Source: Laburnicola sp. R22_1 (lineage: Eukaryota > Ascomycota > Dothideomycetes > Pleosporales > Didymosphaeriaceae). From it: DNA of 64,000 bases. The position numbers and the translations under genes are program-made. The DNA lies in NCBI GenBank assembly GCA_014281115.1, contig JACONQ010000010.1:124001-188000 (forward strand), in the 5' to 3' direction. This document shows, piece after piece, positions 1 through 11,170 of this stretch (positions within the stretch are counted from its first letter, which is position 1; each line of letters starts with the position of its first letter). The notes beneath the pieces were generated by a model. The model worked only from the letters and a program-made list of their open reading frames with translations, was not told the DNA's origin and made no database searches.

Positions 1-193
1 AGTTGCCGTACAGGCCTCACGGCTTCTTGAGGCACAACGAGAGAGCAATGCTAAGGAACGGGCTGTAGAAAGAGTAGCAGCTGAAATAGCAGCTCAACGC
101 TTTAGTCTATGTGTACAGAGTGGCAATTATAACTCTGTTAAGAGAATAAACCCGATTTTCATGTGGATGGCTAATTTCGAGTCAGTGAGTTGA
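1..193 (+). CDS. Partial ORF, 3' end only, unknown protein
   Basis: An open frame enters from the window edge (first full codon at base 2) and ends at TGA 191-193, giving 63 residues. The first half is Ala/Glu/Arg-rich and helical (around RLLEAQRESNAKERAVERVA). The stretch has normal base composition, whereas everything from about 241 is RIP-degraded. I do not recognise the family. It may be the end of a host gene or of a transposase outside the window. The start and any introns cannot be seen. Confidence 0.3.
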   Translation, partial: VAVQASRLLEAQRESNAKERAVERVAAEIAAQRFSLCVQSGNYNSVKRINPIFMWMANFESVS

Positions 194-2199
194 AACCCCG
201 GGTGACTCGAAACCCGGTCCGCTAGCTTAGCTCTACTATTTAGAGCGCTTAAGTTAAGCCCTAGAAGATAGATAATACTAATACTAAACATTCTAAATAG
301 GATATAAAGCTTTTATATTAGATTCTCGCAGTTTAGTAAAATACTTACACTATCCTCTAAGCTCTTTCTAATAAACTTACTATAAGTCCTAGGTTTTTAA
401 AGTTTGTCTTCTTTAGCTAATATTATACTACAGTTAATTACTACTTCTACTCTACCTATTTTAGAGCCTCTCTATTAGAATCTAGTTAAGCTTATCCTAA
501 ATATTATAAAGACTATCTACGCTAGCAAAATATTAGAAGGATAAAAAATTACTACTCTTTTAGAACATATTAAGCAAGTTTTAGGTTTTATAGCTATTAG
601 TCCTAATTAAATTACTATCCTTTATAAGAAGGTTAAGGGAATAGATCTTAATTCTAATTTAGGCAAGAGTAAGCGTATAGGAAAGGAGTAGTATTTCTAT
701 CTATTTTTTTAGAATATTAGAATTTTTCTATCTCTGCATCTAGCCTTATTATAGAGGTTTAGAGGTGTTTTCTTATATAGTCTATAACTTTATACATATA
801 GCTAAGCTATAAGCTTAGCTCTTTGAATACGTTAATTCTTTTAGTTATACTATATCTATTTCTTCTTTTTTGTAATATTCTCCTCTAAATAGCCTTCCCT
901 TCTTTTCTTCCTAATTACCCTACTTTCTATTACTTAGAATTTATTTTATTTTATTATAGAAAGGATAATTCTTTCTTTTTCTACTAGTTTATACTAGAGC
1001 TAACGCTTCTAAATAATTTATAGTACTTTCTTACACGTTTCCTACTTTTCTAAGCAAATTATAGTCTTATTCTTTACTAATTCTTAAGTAATTAGTAGGG
1101 AGGGCTAAAGGTCTAGACTTTCTAAGTTCTTTACTAGGGATACAACTTCTATGCTAAGAGCTATAGTGTATTTATTAGTATAGAGAGTTTCTATAAAAGT
1201 CTATAAGTAACTCTGTATTATTATTTTAAAATAGAAAGATATATATTTTCTAATAATCTAATACCTTTATAGTAAAGAGATTTATAGTAGGTTCCTAAGT
1301 TAGATTAGTATTATCTAACTACTTAACTTAGTATAGTAATCTTTATAGCCCTCTCCCCCTTTAAGTAGATTTCTTAGCTAAGATATTTTCTATAACCTAT
1401 TCCTTCTCTTCTTTAATAATAATAGCCTCTAGTTTCCTATTATCTATAGCCTAGCTAGGGAGAGAGTCTTTTTTAGCTAGATATAGATAACTTACTAAGA
1501 ACACTAGATAAACTCTAGGTAAAATATTTAGTTCTATATTATAGAAGTCTACTGCTTATATAACTATAAACTTTGGATTTGTTTAGTTTACCTTTTATTA
1601 GAGTAGAAGTTAGATAGGTAGTCCCTATACTAGAGCTAGACTTTGTTTTCTTCCTTTAATATAGGAGTGTTTCTTTAGTGCTAGTTTGCTTGCCACTTTT
1701 ACTTTTATTAGAACTTAGCTATTTTAGCTTAGATAAATATAAAAACTTCTTAAAACTTTTATAGTAAAGCTTTAGTAGACTTTACTAGCTGTAAATTCTA
1801 CTAGTAATAGTTAATAGCTTTTATCTCTATATCTAGCTTAGATAGGTCTATATTATATTTATATTAGAGAAAGAATAGTATTACTTTAGTAGAGGTGGCT
1901 TCTTGCCTATTAATAGCTATTTACACTATAGGGCAGTATAGGGCCTAATTCTTTTAGTCCTATTATATAAAGACATAGAGGTATACTTTAATTATAGAAT
2001 TTATACGTTTTATAGTGCTATTAGTTTTTAAGTATTTAAAAGAGAATAATCTTCTTTAGATCTTTATCCTCTTATATAAATACCTTTAAAAGTTGCTTAA
2101 AAATTAACCTTTACGGTTAGAGGTTATAGCGTTAGGAAGCTAATAGTAGGCTATAATATAATAAAGGAATACCTCTACTACTATTTTTATCTCTACGTC

Positions 2200-2960
2200 T
2201 AGTAGGAGGACTAAAACTATTCCTTTCTCTAGCGTATTACATACTATTATTATATTTGTATTTCCCCTACTTATAGGAAGCTTAGTAATAAAGTTTATAG
2301 AGATCTTCTTCTATATCTAGTCAAGAAAGGGAAAAGGTTTTAGTAGCCTTTATTTTATATCTCTTTATAGCTTAGTTCTTTTATATATATTATAGTTTCT
2401 AATAAAATTATAGATAAAGTCTAATATTTCTAAAAAGAAGTATAATCTAGCAATTATTTTATAGATAATTTCTCTCTCTAGGTGCCTAGATATAGGAGGG
2501 TTATAGACTATAGTAACTATTATTATCTATAGAGGTTCTTAGTTTAGGACCTATCTTTATTTCTAGTACTAGAGATAACTAGCATTATTAATATTATATT
2601 TTTATATAGTAACCTTTAGGTTTAAGAAGAAGGGAAAAGTGTACCTATAGTAAAAGACGCACTTCTTTACTTTCCTTAATATAAGATCTTTCTCTAAGCT
2701 ATAAGACTATAGTTTATCTAAGTCTAGGTCTACTAGGGAGTATATTTTTAGTCTAAAAAAAACTCTTCTAGTAAGTAGGGAAGAGAGAACTGGCGTTTCT
2801 TATATTTAGCTTAGCTCTCTTCTTTCTTAAAGGGGTTAAGCCCTTTATGCAGAGCTTATATTACTAGGGCTATAGATATTTAGAGTCTAATATTCCCATT
2901 TCTTAAAGAAATCTTCTTAAGGAGTTAGATTTTATAGAACTTAACCTAGTTATCTTTAGT
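2200..2960 (-). pseudogene. Gypsy-1 integrase remnant
   Basis: Read on the minus strand around 2355-2255, the frame gives GLLKPFPF-type linker residues (here RLLKPFPFLD), then ISINFITKLPISRGNTN. This is the junction between the HHCC region and the DDE core of Gypsy integrases. Stops replace Gln and Trp codons throughout. It lies downstream of the RNase H remnant in the element's own direction, as expected for Ty3/Gypsy. Confidence 0.7.
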
Positions 2961-2989
2961 ATTAGTAGGCATATTCTGCTAGCATTATA

Positions 2990-3480
2990 AAAGGGCATCT
3001 ACTCTTAAGTTAATAGTTTCTAGTCTATATTAGAATATTATATTATATTTGCTAAGAATATTAGCCTAGCGTCTATACCTCTTATTTAATTTTCTAGACT
3101 TTATAAAGTATATAAGATTTTTATAATTAGTGTATATAAGTATATAGGAAATAGCTTAAAGTATATTATACCACTTCTTAGTTGCTTTAATAACTATAAA
3201 TATTTTCTTATTATAAATTATATAGTTTGCCTTTATAGAAGTGTGTTTAGTAGAGAAGTAGATAATTAGCCTAAGGACTCCTTTTATATTAAACTATAAG
3301 AAGTAGGCTCTAGAGGCCTAGTCTAAGGAGTTAGCCTCTAATACTCCTTTCTTCTTAGTATTAAAGTAGACTAGCGTGGGCTTAGTACAGAATACTTTCT
3401 TTAGGTAGTTAAAGGCCTACTATTATTTCTGCCCCTATAAGAAGAGAGTTTTCTTTCTAGTTAACTTTATTAATAAGAAT
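2990..3480 (-). pseudogene. Gypsy-1 RNase H remnant
   Basis: Minus-strand codons near 3420-3345 read as AFNYLKKVFCTKPTLVYF, the start of the Gypsy RNase H domain. This is followed by a 'VLEANS' stretch (catalytic Asp positions changed towards Asn) and, near 3250, an 'YFSTKHTS' motif with AIKATKKW-like residues after it. Many internal TAG/TAA codons are present. It connects directly to the reverse transcriptase remnant upstream on the same strand. Confidence 0.7.
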
Positions 3481-3599
3481 ACTACTTTTAAGAAGGCTTT
3501 TATAAATCTTTAGTAGAAGTTAGCAAACTCTAAAAAACTCTAAACACCATTTATATTTATAGAAAGAGTCTAATTCTAGATAGCTTTAACCTTCTTTAA

Positions 3600-4330
3600 G
3601 TCTATACTAATTCCCTTTTTACACTCTATAATAAATTTAAAATATTTAGTCTTAGTAACTACAAACTTACACTTTTTAATATTTAAGTGCAGCCCTACCT
3701 TACCTAACTTCTTTACTACCTATTATACTTTATTTTAATAGTCCCTTAAAGATCTGCTAAAAAATATAAGGATATTATCTATATAAATAAAGTAGAAGTT
3801 ATCTAAGTACTCTCTTAGAATATAGTTAATATATCTCTAAAAGGTGCTTAGTGTATTAGCTAGTCTAAAGGGGACTACTAGCTACTTATACAACCTAAAC
3901 TAGATTTAGAAGACTATTTTCTATTCCTCTTTTTTGCTATTCTTAACTTATAAAAGGCCTAAATTATATCTAACTTTATTAGCTACTTAGCCTTAGTAAG
4001 GAGCTATAACGTATTTTTAATAAGGAGGAGAAGGTAGTAGTCCTTTTTTAATAGAGTATTTAATGCCCTATAGTCTACACATAACTATAGACCTTCTTTA
4101 GGTTTCCTTATAAATAATACTAGTGCGATAGCGCTAAACTTACTTATTTAAATAAAGCTATAATTAAGGTACTTTATTAGTTTCTTGCAAAAAACTAGCA
4201 ATTTCTTCTTTAATATACTATAGAGGGGGCTAAAGAGAATCTCTAGGGTCTCCCTATTCTTCTTAATAAGGAGAATTAAGTAATTAATTCTAGGGCCTTA
4301 TAATAGGAGAAGTTTATTAGCTTATTCTCT
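3600..4330 (-). pseudogene. Gypsy-1 reverse transcriptase remnant
   Basis: The minus strand shows the RT blocks 'YRALN' (here YGPLNTLLKKDYY), 'LTKLDI-AF-KLRIA' and 'LVTPFGLANAP' in decayed form. The catalytic box is at 3774-3785 and reads Y-I-D-N. The family has Y-x-D-D, so the second Asp has become Asn by G to A. Stop codons replace Gln/Trp at several places. This remnant is the strongest evidence that the element is Gypsy-type. Confidence 0.75.
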
Positions 4331-5109
4331 TAAAAAAACTTCTACTTAGTCTAGGAGCTACTTAGGAAGATAGTCTCTTAGGTCTACCTTAGCCTTTAGG
4401 GCTAGGACCTTTTAGATATCCTTAAGAAAGGCAGTAAAGACTATTAGCCTATTCTTTTCTTTTATATTTCTTCTATTTAAGGTTATAAACAACGTAGCTA
4501 AAACTCTTTAACTAGAAGTAGGAGTTTGTCTCTCCTACTTATTTCTAATTCTTATATAGGAGGACCCTATATATATAGACTATTTCTCTAGAGCTACTAT
4601 TATAGCGTTCTTCTTCTACTATAGCAACCTAAGAACTAATTTATAGTTCTTCTCTTTCCTATTAATATAAGCCTATATTATTTTAATATGCCTCTTAATA
4701 TCTATCTTTCTATAAGCGGCTTTATAGACTAAAGAGGTTACTTCTCTAAATCCTATTACTTAATAGAGATTATTTAAACTAATATATTATAGGTTAGCTT
4801 TCCTAGTAAACTTTTTAGATATAAAGGTAGTAGTTAAACACTTTAAATTAAGTATAGTATATGCAGAGGTAATATTATTAATAAAAGTATTTATAGTAAT
4901 TAGTATTAAATTTAGTTATATTTCTCTATATATATTAAAGTTCTCCTCTAGTTCCTCTATAACCTACTTTATCTCCTCTCTCTAACAACTTTTAGAAAGA
5001 GAAGCTAGTTTTCTAACTCTACTAAGCTATTAATATCCTTATTACTACTATTTATCTTTTAGGTCTTACTAGCCCTAGCTTATATTAAGGGTATTATAGC
5101 TTAGAAGTA

Positions 5110-5165
5110 ATAACTTTAGACGCTATATTCCTTCTTACTATAGTAAAAGCATGCTTCTTCTTTAT
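5110..5165 (-). pseudogene. Gypsy-1 gag zinc-knuckle remnant
   Basis: The minus strand reads EEACFYYSKKEYS, a recognisable CCHC knuckle (C-x2-C-x4-H-x4-C) in which the second Cys and the following positions have been mutated to Tyr/Ser. It lies 200 bp inside the pogo insertion point, so the pogo element landed in gag. Confidence 0.55.
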
Positions 5166-5368
5166 AGCGCTTCTTTAGCGCTTTCTTAGAAACCTATTTA
5201 GCGCACTTCTTAGTTTTTAGAGAGTTCGCTTTAGTAGTCTTTATAGTACTAGAATATATAAGTTTCTAATCTATAGTATTAATAGACTTAGTAGAGGAGG
5301 AGGCTACTATATAAAAGGGCTTTAATATCTTTATATAGCAAATATTTTTCTTAACTATATTAACTCTA

Positions 5369-5415
5369 ACGTGTTTACAAGCGAGCCGCGCGTACAAGTG
5401 AGCCGCGCGCCCCAC
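5369..5415 (+). repeat. Left terminal inverted repeat of pogo copy 1
   Basis: This 47-bp arm is identical to the reverse complement of 7173-7219. It contains two 17-bp sub-repeats (ACAAGCGAGCCGCGCGT and ACAAGTGAGCCGCGCGC), probably transposase binding sites. Confidence 0.92.
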
Positions 5416-5448
5416 TAACTTTCTACAACGCGTCTCATACAAACTACA

Positions 5449-7098
5449 ATGGCTCAACCATTGTCTGCTTAATTGCGCTATAAAGAAGCAAATATCTACC
5501 TAGCTCTTTTAGCTATTAATTCCAGTCAAATACGAAGTATAAAACGCGCTGCCGCAACGTTTTGCGTCCCTGAAACAACACTTCGCGGCCGACGCGCAGG
5601 AATCGCTGCGCGACGCGACTCTGAGCCCAAATCAAAGAAGCTTACCAAGCTTGAAGAGGAGGTGATTGTTGAGCATATACTTGACCTAGATTCGCGAGGC
5701 TTTGCGCCCACTCTAGGTGCTGTACGAGATATGGCGAATAAGCTGCTCACTGAGCGCAGCGCAGGCCACGTTGGCTAGCAGTGGCCTAGGAACTTTGTTA
5801 AGCGAACAGACAGCCTCACAACGCGATTTAATCGACCCTACGATCGACAGCGAGCCCTCTGCGAGGACCCGATAGTTATACAGGCCTAGTTTGAGCTAGT
5901 AGCACGTACAAAGGCCACCTACGGTATCTGCGACGAGGATACCTTCAACTTCGACAAGACTGGCTTTCTAATGGGTAAAATATCCTCCCAGCTAGTCGTT
6001 ACTGGCTCAGAGAGGCGTGGCCGGCCAAAAGCGATCCAGCCAGGCAATCGTGAGTGGGTGACGGCGATCCACGGAATCAACGCTACTAGGTGGGCAATCC
6101 CGCCCTTTATCATCTTCGCTAGCCAGTACCACCTCTCTGCCTAGTACAAGGGCGACGATATACTAGGTAACTGGGCTATTGGTCTTAGCGACAATAGCTA
6201 GACTACGAACGAGCTTGGTGTTGCCTGGCTACGGCATTTTATTAAGCATACAGTAGAGCGTAGAGTGGGCGCGCGTCAGCTACTGATACTTAACGGCCAT
6301 AAGAGTCACAACTCGCTCAAATTCCAGGAGATCTGCAAGGAGAATAAGATCTACACTCTCTATATGCCGCCACATTCGTCACACCTTCTGCAGCCGCTTA
6401 ACGTTGGCTGTTTCTCGCCGTTGAAGCGGGCGTACGGGCGCCAGGTCGAGGGCCTGATACGCGACCACATCAACCATATCACCAAGCTTGAGTTCCTACC
6501 AGCCTTCCGCGCCGCCTACGACCAGTCAATTATAAAGGAGAATATCTGCGCAAGCTTTTAAGGCGCTAGGCTAGTCCCACACGATCCAGAGGCGGTGATA
6601 TTAAAGCTTGATGTGAAGCTTCGTACGCCGTCGCCAGCAGCCCTACTAGAGGCCCTATGGGAGTCTGCAACACCAAGCAACGCGCGCAAGCTAGGCGCTC
6701 AGTCAACTCTAGTTTGTGAGCGGATCTAAAGGTATTAAGGATCCTCTCCTATATTAGTTATCTAGTTGCTTGATTGGCTTACAAGAGGGGCTAAGAGAAT
6801 GGCGCATTTAATGGTGCTTATACGCGATGAGATAGCTAGTCTATAGAGGGCAAATAAGGCAGCTATAACGCGTAAACAGCGCAAAAAGAAGCGGATCTAG
6901 AAGCGAGGCACCCTATTAAAGGCAGAGGGAGAGGATATTATTGCTTAGAAGGCTATTGAGCAGCAACTAGAGGGAGAAACGCGGTATAGCCAGGCGCGGT
7001 TAGGTGCGAGCCGGCAGGCTTCAGCGCGCTGCACGCGCTGCAGGGAGCCTGGGCACAACTCACGTACGTGCAAGAAAGCTTCTATAGATACTGCTTGA
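5449..7098 (+). pseudogene. pogo/Fot transposase, 12 in-frame stops, no frameshift
   Basis: From ATG 5449 to TGA 7096-7098 one frame of 550 codons runs without any insertion or deletion. It contains 12 stop codons (4 TAA, 8 TAG; for example 5470, 5776, 6559). The parts in order are an N-terminal HTH_Psq/CENP-B-like DNA-binding region (YKEANIYLALLAI, then FCVPETTLRGR), a DDE_1 domain (FNFDKTGF; LILNGHKSH; HLLQPLNVGCF), and a C-terminal CCHC knuckle (CTRCREPGHNSRTC). Of the DD35D triad the first Asp is kept, while the second and third are Asn (GAC to AAC after T). All these lesions fit CpA to TpA on one strand or the other. The product cannot be functional. Confidence 0.9.
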
Positions 7099-7172
7099 TT
7101 TAGGATAGCTATTATATTAATAGAATTTTGATGCGTTGTTGATATACAGCCTGCAAAAGGCTAAGAGACTTG

Positions 7173-7219
7173 GTGGGGCGCGCGGCTCACTTGTACGCGC
7201 GGCTCGCTTGTAAACACGT
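7173..7219 (-). repeat. Right terminal inverted repeat of pogo copy 1
   Basis: This arm is the inverted match of 5369-5415 over 47 bp and carries the same pair of 17-bp sub-repeats. It is followed directly by the TA target duplication. Confidence 0.92.
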
Positions 7220-8200
7220 TATCTATAAGTATTACAAGGTTCTAGTCTTTAGAGATCTTTAATATAATTAACCTATTCTATAAGTCTATATATAAGGCTC
7301 TTTAGCAAATATTCTTTAAGTTCTTTTAGTTATTTTTATTAGCCATAGTAGCCAGGTGTATAAAGTTAGCATTAAACTTAGTTAGTAGGGTTTTACCCTA
7401 TTAGCTAAGGAATAGTCTATTTTATACTTATTCCTCTACTAACTTATTATAGAAGCTTATATTTAAGAAACTCTAGAATTTATCTTTAGAATAGGTTCCT
7501 TTCTCTATAAAGGCTAGTGTAATATTTACTACCTTACCTATTAGCCTACTTATAATATAATTAACTACGTTCCTTAAAAGGGGGCAATCTTTGCAGATTT
7601 TAACCTTTATTATATATTTCTAATATTAGTAATTCTAATAGCTTCTAGAGAACAACTCTAAGTTAGAGAGTTAGGAGCGCTAGCGCTCTAGTAGCGCTTT
7701 ACTAGGCGCTAGTATTACTACTATTATTTAAAAGGGGGCTAAGGGCACAGTCTTTGCTCTAGCGCGTTACTTTAATTAGGCAAGTTAATTAGTAATTACT
7801 TCTAATAAGGCCTAAAGCTACTTACTAATATTTTGTTATACTGCTAGTATAACTTAAAGTTACTTTAAACTAGTAAGATAGCCTATAATTTACGCTAGTG
7901 CGTTTTAAAGAGCGCTCCCTTTTATATTCTAGACCTTCTCCCCCCTTTAGAGAGGTGCTTAGGGTCCTATTAACTTTTAGTTTTATAGATACTAGTAGAC
8001 TAGCTTAATCTTCTATATACACTTTATCTTATTGCAACCTCTTATATATAGTTTCTTAGTAAAGTTAGTAATAATATCTACCTCTATAGCTCCTTACTAT
8101 TAGAGTTTAGTAACTTATTATACTAGGCAAGGAATAAGAATATTCTCTCTTTTATAGGAAGATCCTAGTGCTTTCTCTATTATACTTATATTTGTTTTAT

Positions 8201-8385
8201 AGGGTTAAAGTATCTTAATATCTAACTTAACTATATATTTATTTATAGAGTTAAGGAATCTTAGTGCCTAACTTAACTATGTGTTTATTTATAAAATTAA
8301 GGGATCTTAATATCGAACTTAACTATATATTTATTCTATAGGGTTAAGAGATTTTAGTATTTAACTTAACTATATGTTTGTTTAT
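8201..8385. repeat. 46-bp tandem repeat, four units
   Basis: Units start near 8201, 8247, 8293 and 8340, and a partial unit follows at 8386. Each contains GTTAAG-G-TCTTAGTGCC-like sequence followed by AACTTAACTATATNTTT. The units differ mainly by transitions. It lies near the 5' end of Gypsy-1 and may belong to its untranslated leader or LTR. Confidence 0.7.
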
Positions 8386-9300
8386 AGAGTTGTTTTTAGC
8401 ATAATAGAGAAATTTTATAAGCTCCTCTATTATAAGAGATTAATTAAATTTAATATTAGAGGCTTTAGACTAAGAGGTTAGAGTTGCCTAAGTAAACTTA
8501 TAAATTTAATAGAGTTTTAAAGATAACTCTAGCTATTAACTTATATACTCCTAGCTTGGCAGGAGCACAGACCTAGCGCTTTAAGGCTCTAAGAAGCATA
8601 GACTAAGAGATTTAAGGCAGTAGGCTAAGTAACTAGTAAAAGGGCGCTGAGCCCCTTATAATACCTTTAGTATTTTATATTAAAATAAAATTTATTTATT
8701 TTTACTTTAGCTTTTACCTCTATAGTTCTTATTACTTTTATTTTTAGTTATATTTTTAAGCTTTTATAATATAATCTGTATATTATATTATTATTATATT
8801 ATAAATACTATATTTGTTCTACTAATATTAAATACTAAAAATGTATTTTATACTTTAAAATTTAAAAGTATAAAGTATACTAAGTTAGCCTAGAAATAAT
8901 ACTAATAAGGTACTTAAAAATAAGATCTAGAGGCTTTTTAATAATCCTTTTAGTTATATAAAATTTCTAAATTTCTAAGAATTATCTTTAACTTTATCTA
9001 CCTAGTTATCTATACTTTAACTAAATTTAATAATAGCTATATTACTATAGATATTAGACTTAGATATAATGGATAAAAAGATAAGAATTTAGTATACTAA
9101 GTATTACTAATATTATAAAAGGTAAACGTTATACTCTATATATATAGTAAACTATAGTTTTACTATTCTATTACTATACTATATTTATAGTTATAACTTT
9201 ATACTTTACTATAGCTTTGTACTAGTTAAAAAATAATATATAACTTAATTATACTAAAGAGTAAACTATTTATTAACTACTATTAATAATACTACTATGT

Positions 9301-9405
9301 GGTGTTAATTTATCTACCTAGGGATAGGACAACAAAGGCTTTTATCTTAAATAACATAATAAGAAAAGTAAAGCCCACTACTTAGTAATTAAAAAAGTAT
9401 TATAT
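9301..9405 (+). repeat. Dispersed repeat family A, copy 1 (interrupted)
   Basis: The core reads TATCTACCTAGGGATAGGAC, then ACAAAGGCTTTTATCTTAAA, an A-rich spacer and ACTTAGTAATTAAAAAAG. The same core occurs at 9699, 23163, 29241, 51183 and inverted at 34506. A second copy of ACTTAGTAATTAAAAAA appears at about 9588, on the far side of a family B insertion (9418-9562). B therefore seems to have landed inside this copy. Confidence 0.7.
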
Positions 9406-9417
9406 AAAATATTAATA

Positions 9418-9562
9418 ATAAAATTATTATTATTTGATAAATATTTTATTACTACTACTATATACTAAGTATGAGATTTTAGTGCCTATTATTTTACATC
9501 TTTCTATATATAGTATAGATTTAACCTTAGTTAGAATCTTAATATAATAAAGATTTTTAATA
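9418..9562 (-). repeat. Dispersed repeat family B, copy 1 (inverted)
   Basis: The reverse complement reads ATTCTAACTAAGGTTAAATC, then GGCACTAAAATCTCATACTT, then AGTAGTAGTAATAAAAT. This matches 33440-33590 and 47780-47920 on the plus strand. It carries no ORF. Confidence 0.65.
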
Positions 9563-9698
9563 ATTATATAACGTAGAGTCTTTTACTTAGTAATTAAAAA
9601 AGGTGTAAAAGGTAATTACACTTTAATCTTAAACTAAAAAAAGAGCTTAAAGTAGTATTTAGTAAGTTAGCTAATTAAGTTTTATAATTTATATATAT

Positions 9699-9815
9699 GT
9701 TATTAAATTATCTACCTAGGGGTAGAATAATAAAGGCTTTTATCTTAAATAATATAATAAAAAAGCAGAGCCTCCTACTTAGTAATTAAAAAAGGCGTAA
9801 AAAAGTAATACTAAA
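9699..9815 (+). repeat. Dispersed repeat family A, copy 2
   Basis: Shares GTTATTAAATTATCTACCTA, a GGGGTAGAATAATAAAGGC segment and ACTTAGTAATTAAAAAAGGC with the other family A copies. It is partly RIP-mutated. Confidence 0.7.
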
Positions 9816-10270
9816 AAAGGGTAATAATACTATTATGGTAGAATAAACTCTACTATATAGGTTACGTGGTAAGCTAGTGCCTGATTAGCTCTTAAGAATT
9901 TAATAGGCGGTTGCTTTCTTCTAGTATATATAACTTAATTTATCTTTCTACTAAGTTCTAATTAGGGCTAAGTTTTCCTATAAATTTAGCGACTAATCCG
10001 CAACTTACATCTCTAAAAACCTTAATCTTAAGAAGGCTATTATATTAGTACTCTAATATAGATAAGTAGTGTTACCTAAAAAAAATATAAAAAAATAATA
10101 GCGGCGCGCAGTAGTATGCGGAACAGTATATACTAGGGATAAAAAGAAACTCTAAAAAAGACTTAGGGGCAAAATTAAGCGCAACTAAGCATAGCACTAA
10201 CCTTAAAATAGAAATATAACCTAAGCTTTAATTAGCTACTATACTAGGCCTTATTAAACTATACTACTAG

Positions 10271-10753
10271 AAATAAATAATAAATAATAAATAATAAATA
10301 ATAAATAATAAATAATAAATAATAAGAAATAAATAATAAATAATAAATAATAAGAAATAAATAATAAGAAATAAATAATAAATAATAAATAATAAATAAT
10401 AAATAATAAATAATAAATAATAAATAATAAATAATAAATAATAAATAATAAATAATAAATAATAAATAATAAATAATAAATAATAAATAATAAATAATAA
10501 ATAATAAATAATAAATAATAAATAATAAATAATAAATAATAAGAAATAAATAATAAGTAATAAATAATAAATAATAAATAATAAATAATAAGAAATAAAT
10601 AATAAGTAATAAATAATAAATAATAAATAATAAATAATAAATAATAAATAATAAATAATAAATAATAAATAATAAATAATAAATAATAAATAATAAATAA
10701 TAAATAATAAATAATAAATAATAAATAATAAATAATAAATAATAAATAATAAA
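10271..10753. repeat. (AAATAAT)n heptanucleotide array, about 480 bp
   Basis: The array is nearly uninterrupted AAATAAT, about 69 units, with a few AAGAAATAAATAAT and AAGTAAT variants (near 10331, 10352, 10542 and 10591). The same short seed, CTCTAGAAATAAATAATAAA, occurs at the junction of the larger tandem units immediately to the right, so the array looks like a local expansion of that seed. Confidence 0.92.
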
Positions 10754-10763
10754 TACTAAATAC

Positions 10764-11170
10764 TAATAACTCTAGTATATATAAAATTAGGCATAGAGCA
10801 TAGGCTTTAGGACTAGACTAGACTAGACTAGCACTAGACTAGAAAATAACTAGAACTAAGCACTAAATAATTCTTAGAGTTAGAATATTAAGCCTCTAGA
10901 AATAAATAATAAATACTAATAACTCTAATATATACACAAATTATGTATAAAGCGTAGGCTCTAGAACTAGACTAGACTAGACTAGCACTAGACTAGACTA
11001 GCACTAGACTAGACTAGTACTAGACTAGACTAAGATCTAGACTAGGAAATAACTAGAACTAGGCACTAAGTAACTCTTAGAGTTAGAATATTAAGCCTCT
11101 AGAAACAAATAATAAAAAATAATAACCCTAGTATATATATAATATTATGCGCAGAGTATAGGCCTAGGTA
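10764..11170. repeat. Tandem repeat, 153-203 bp units containing ACTAG arrays
   Basis: Unit 1 (10764-10916), unit 2 (10917-11119) and the start of unit 3 (from 11120) share TAATAACTCTAGTATATATA, a run of GACTAGACTAGCACTAGACT, and TTAAGCCTCTAGAAATAAAT. Unit 2 is about 50 bp longer because its ACTAG sub-array is expanded. No coding capacity is seen. Confidence 0.8.

Larger units (their letters stand above)
5369..7219 (+). mobile_element. pogo/Fot-type DNA transposon, copy 1
   Basis: This is a 1851-bp element with 47-bp terminal inverted repeats that match base for base (5369-5415 and 7173-7219), flanked by TA duplications (5367-5368 and 7220-7221). TA targets and a DDE_1 transposase define the Tc1/mariner-pogo superfamily. 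It sits inside Gypsy-1 gag and is much less AT-rich than its host, so it arrived later or has been exposed to RIP less. A second, more decayed copy lies at 17156-19035 in the same orientation. Confidence 0.92.
1500..8000 (-). mobile_element. Decayed Ty3/Gypsy retrotransposon 1, split by a pogo element
   Basis: The minus strand carries, in Gypsy order, a gag zinc knuckle (about 5150), reverse transcriptase (4330-3600), RNase H (3480-2990) and integrase (2960-2200). All are full of TAG/TAA codons. The gag part is interrupted by the pogo element at 5369-7219, with minus-strand gag-like sequence resuming from 7222. I could not find matching long terminal repeats, so both ends are approximate. The order RT-RNaseH-IN separates it from Copia elements. 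It is inactive: no domain has an open frame. Confidence 0.75.

Noticed and set aside
10271..10753. Possible CRISPR or origin-like array
   Set aside because: The units are contiguous heptamers without spacers, and the genome is eukaryotic.
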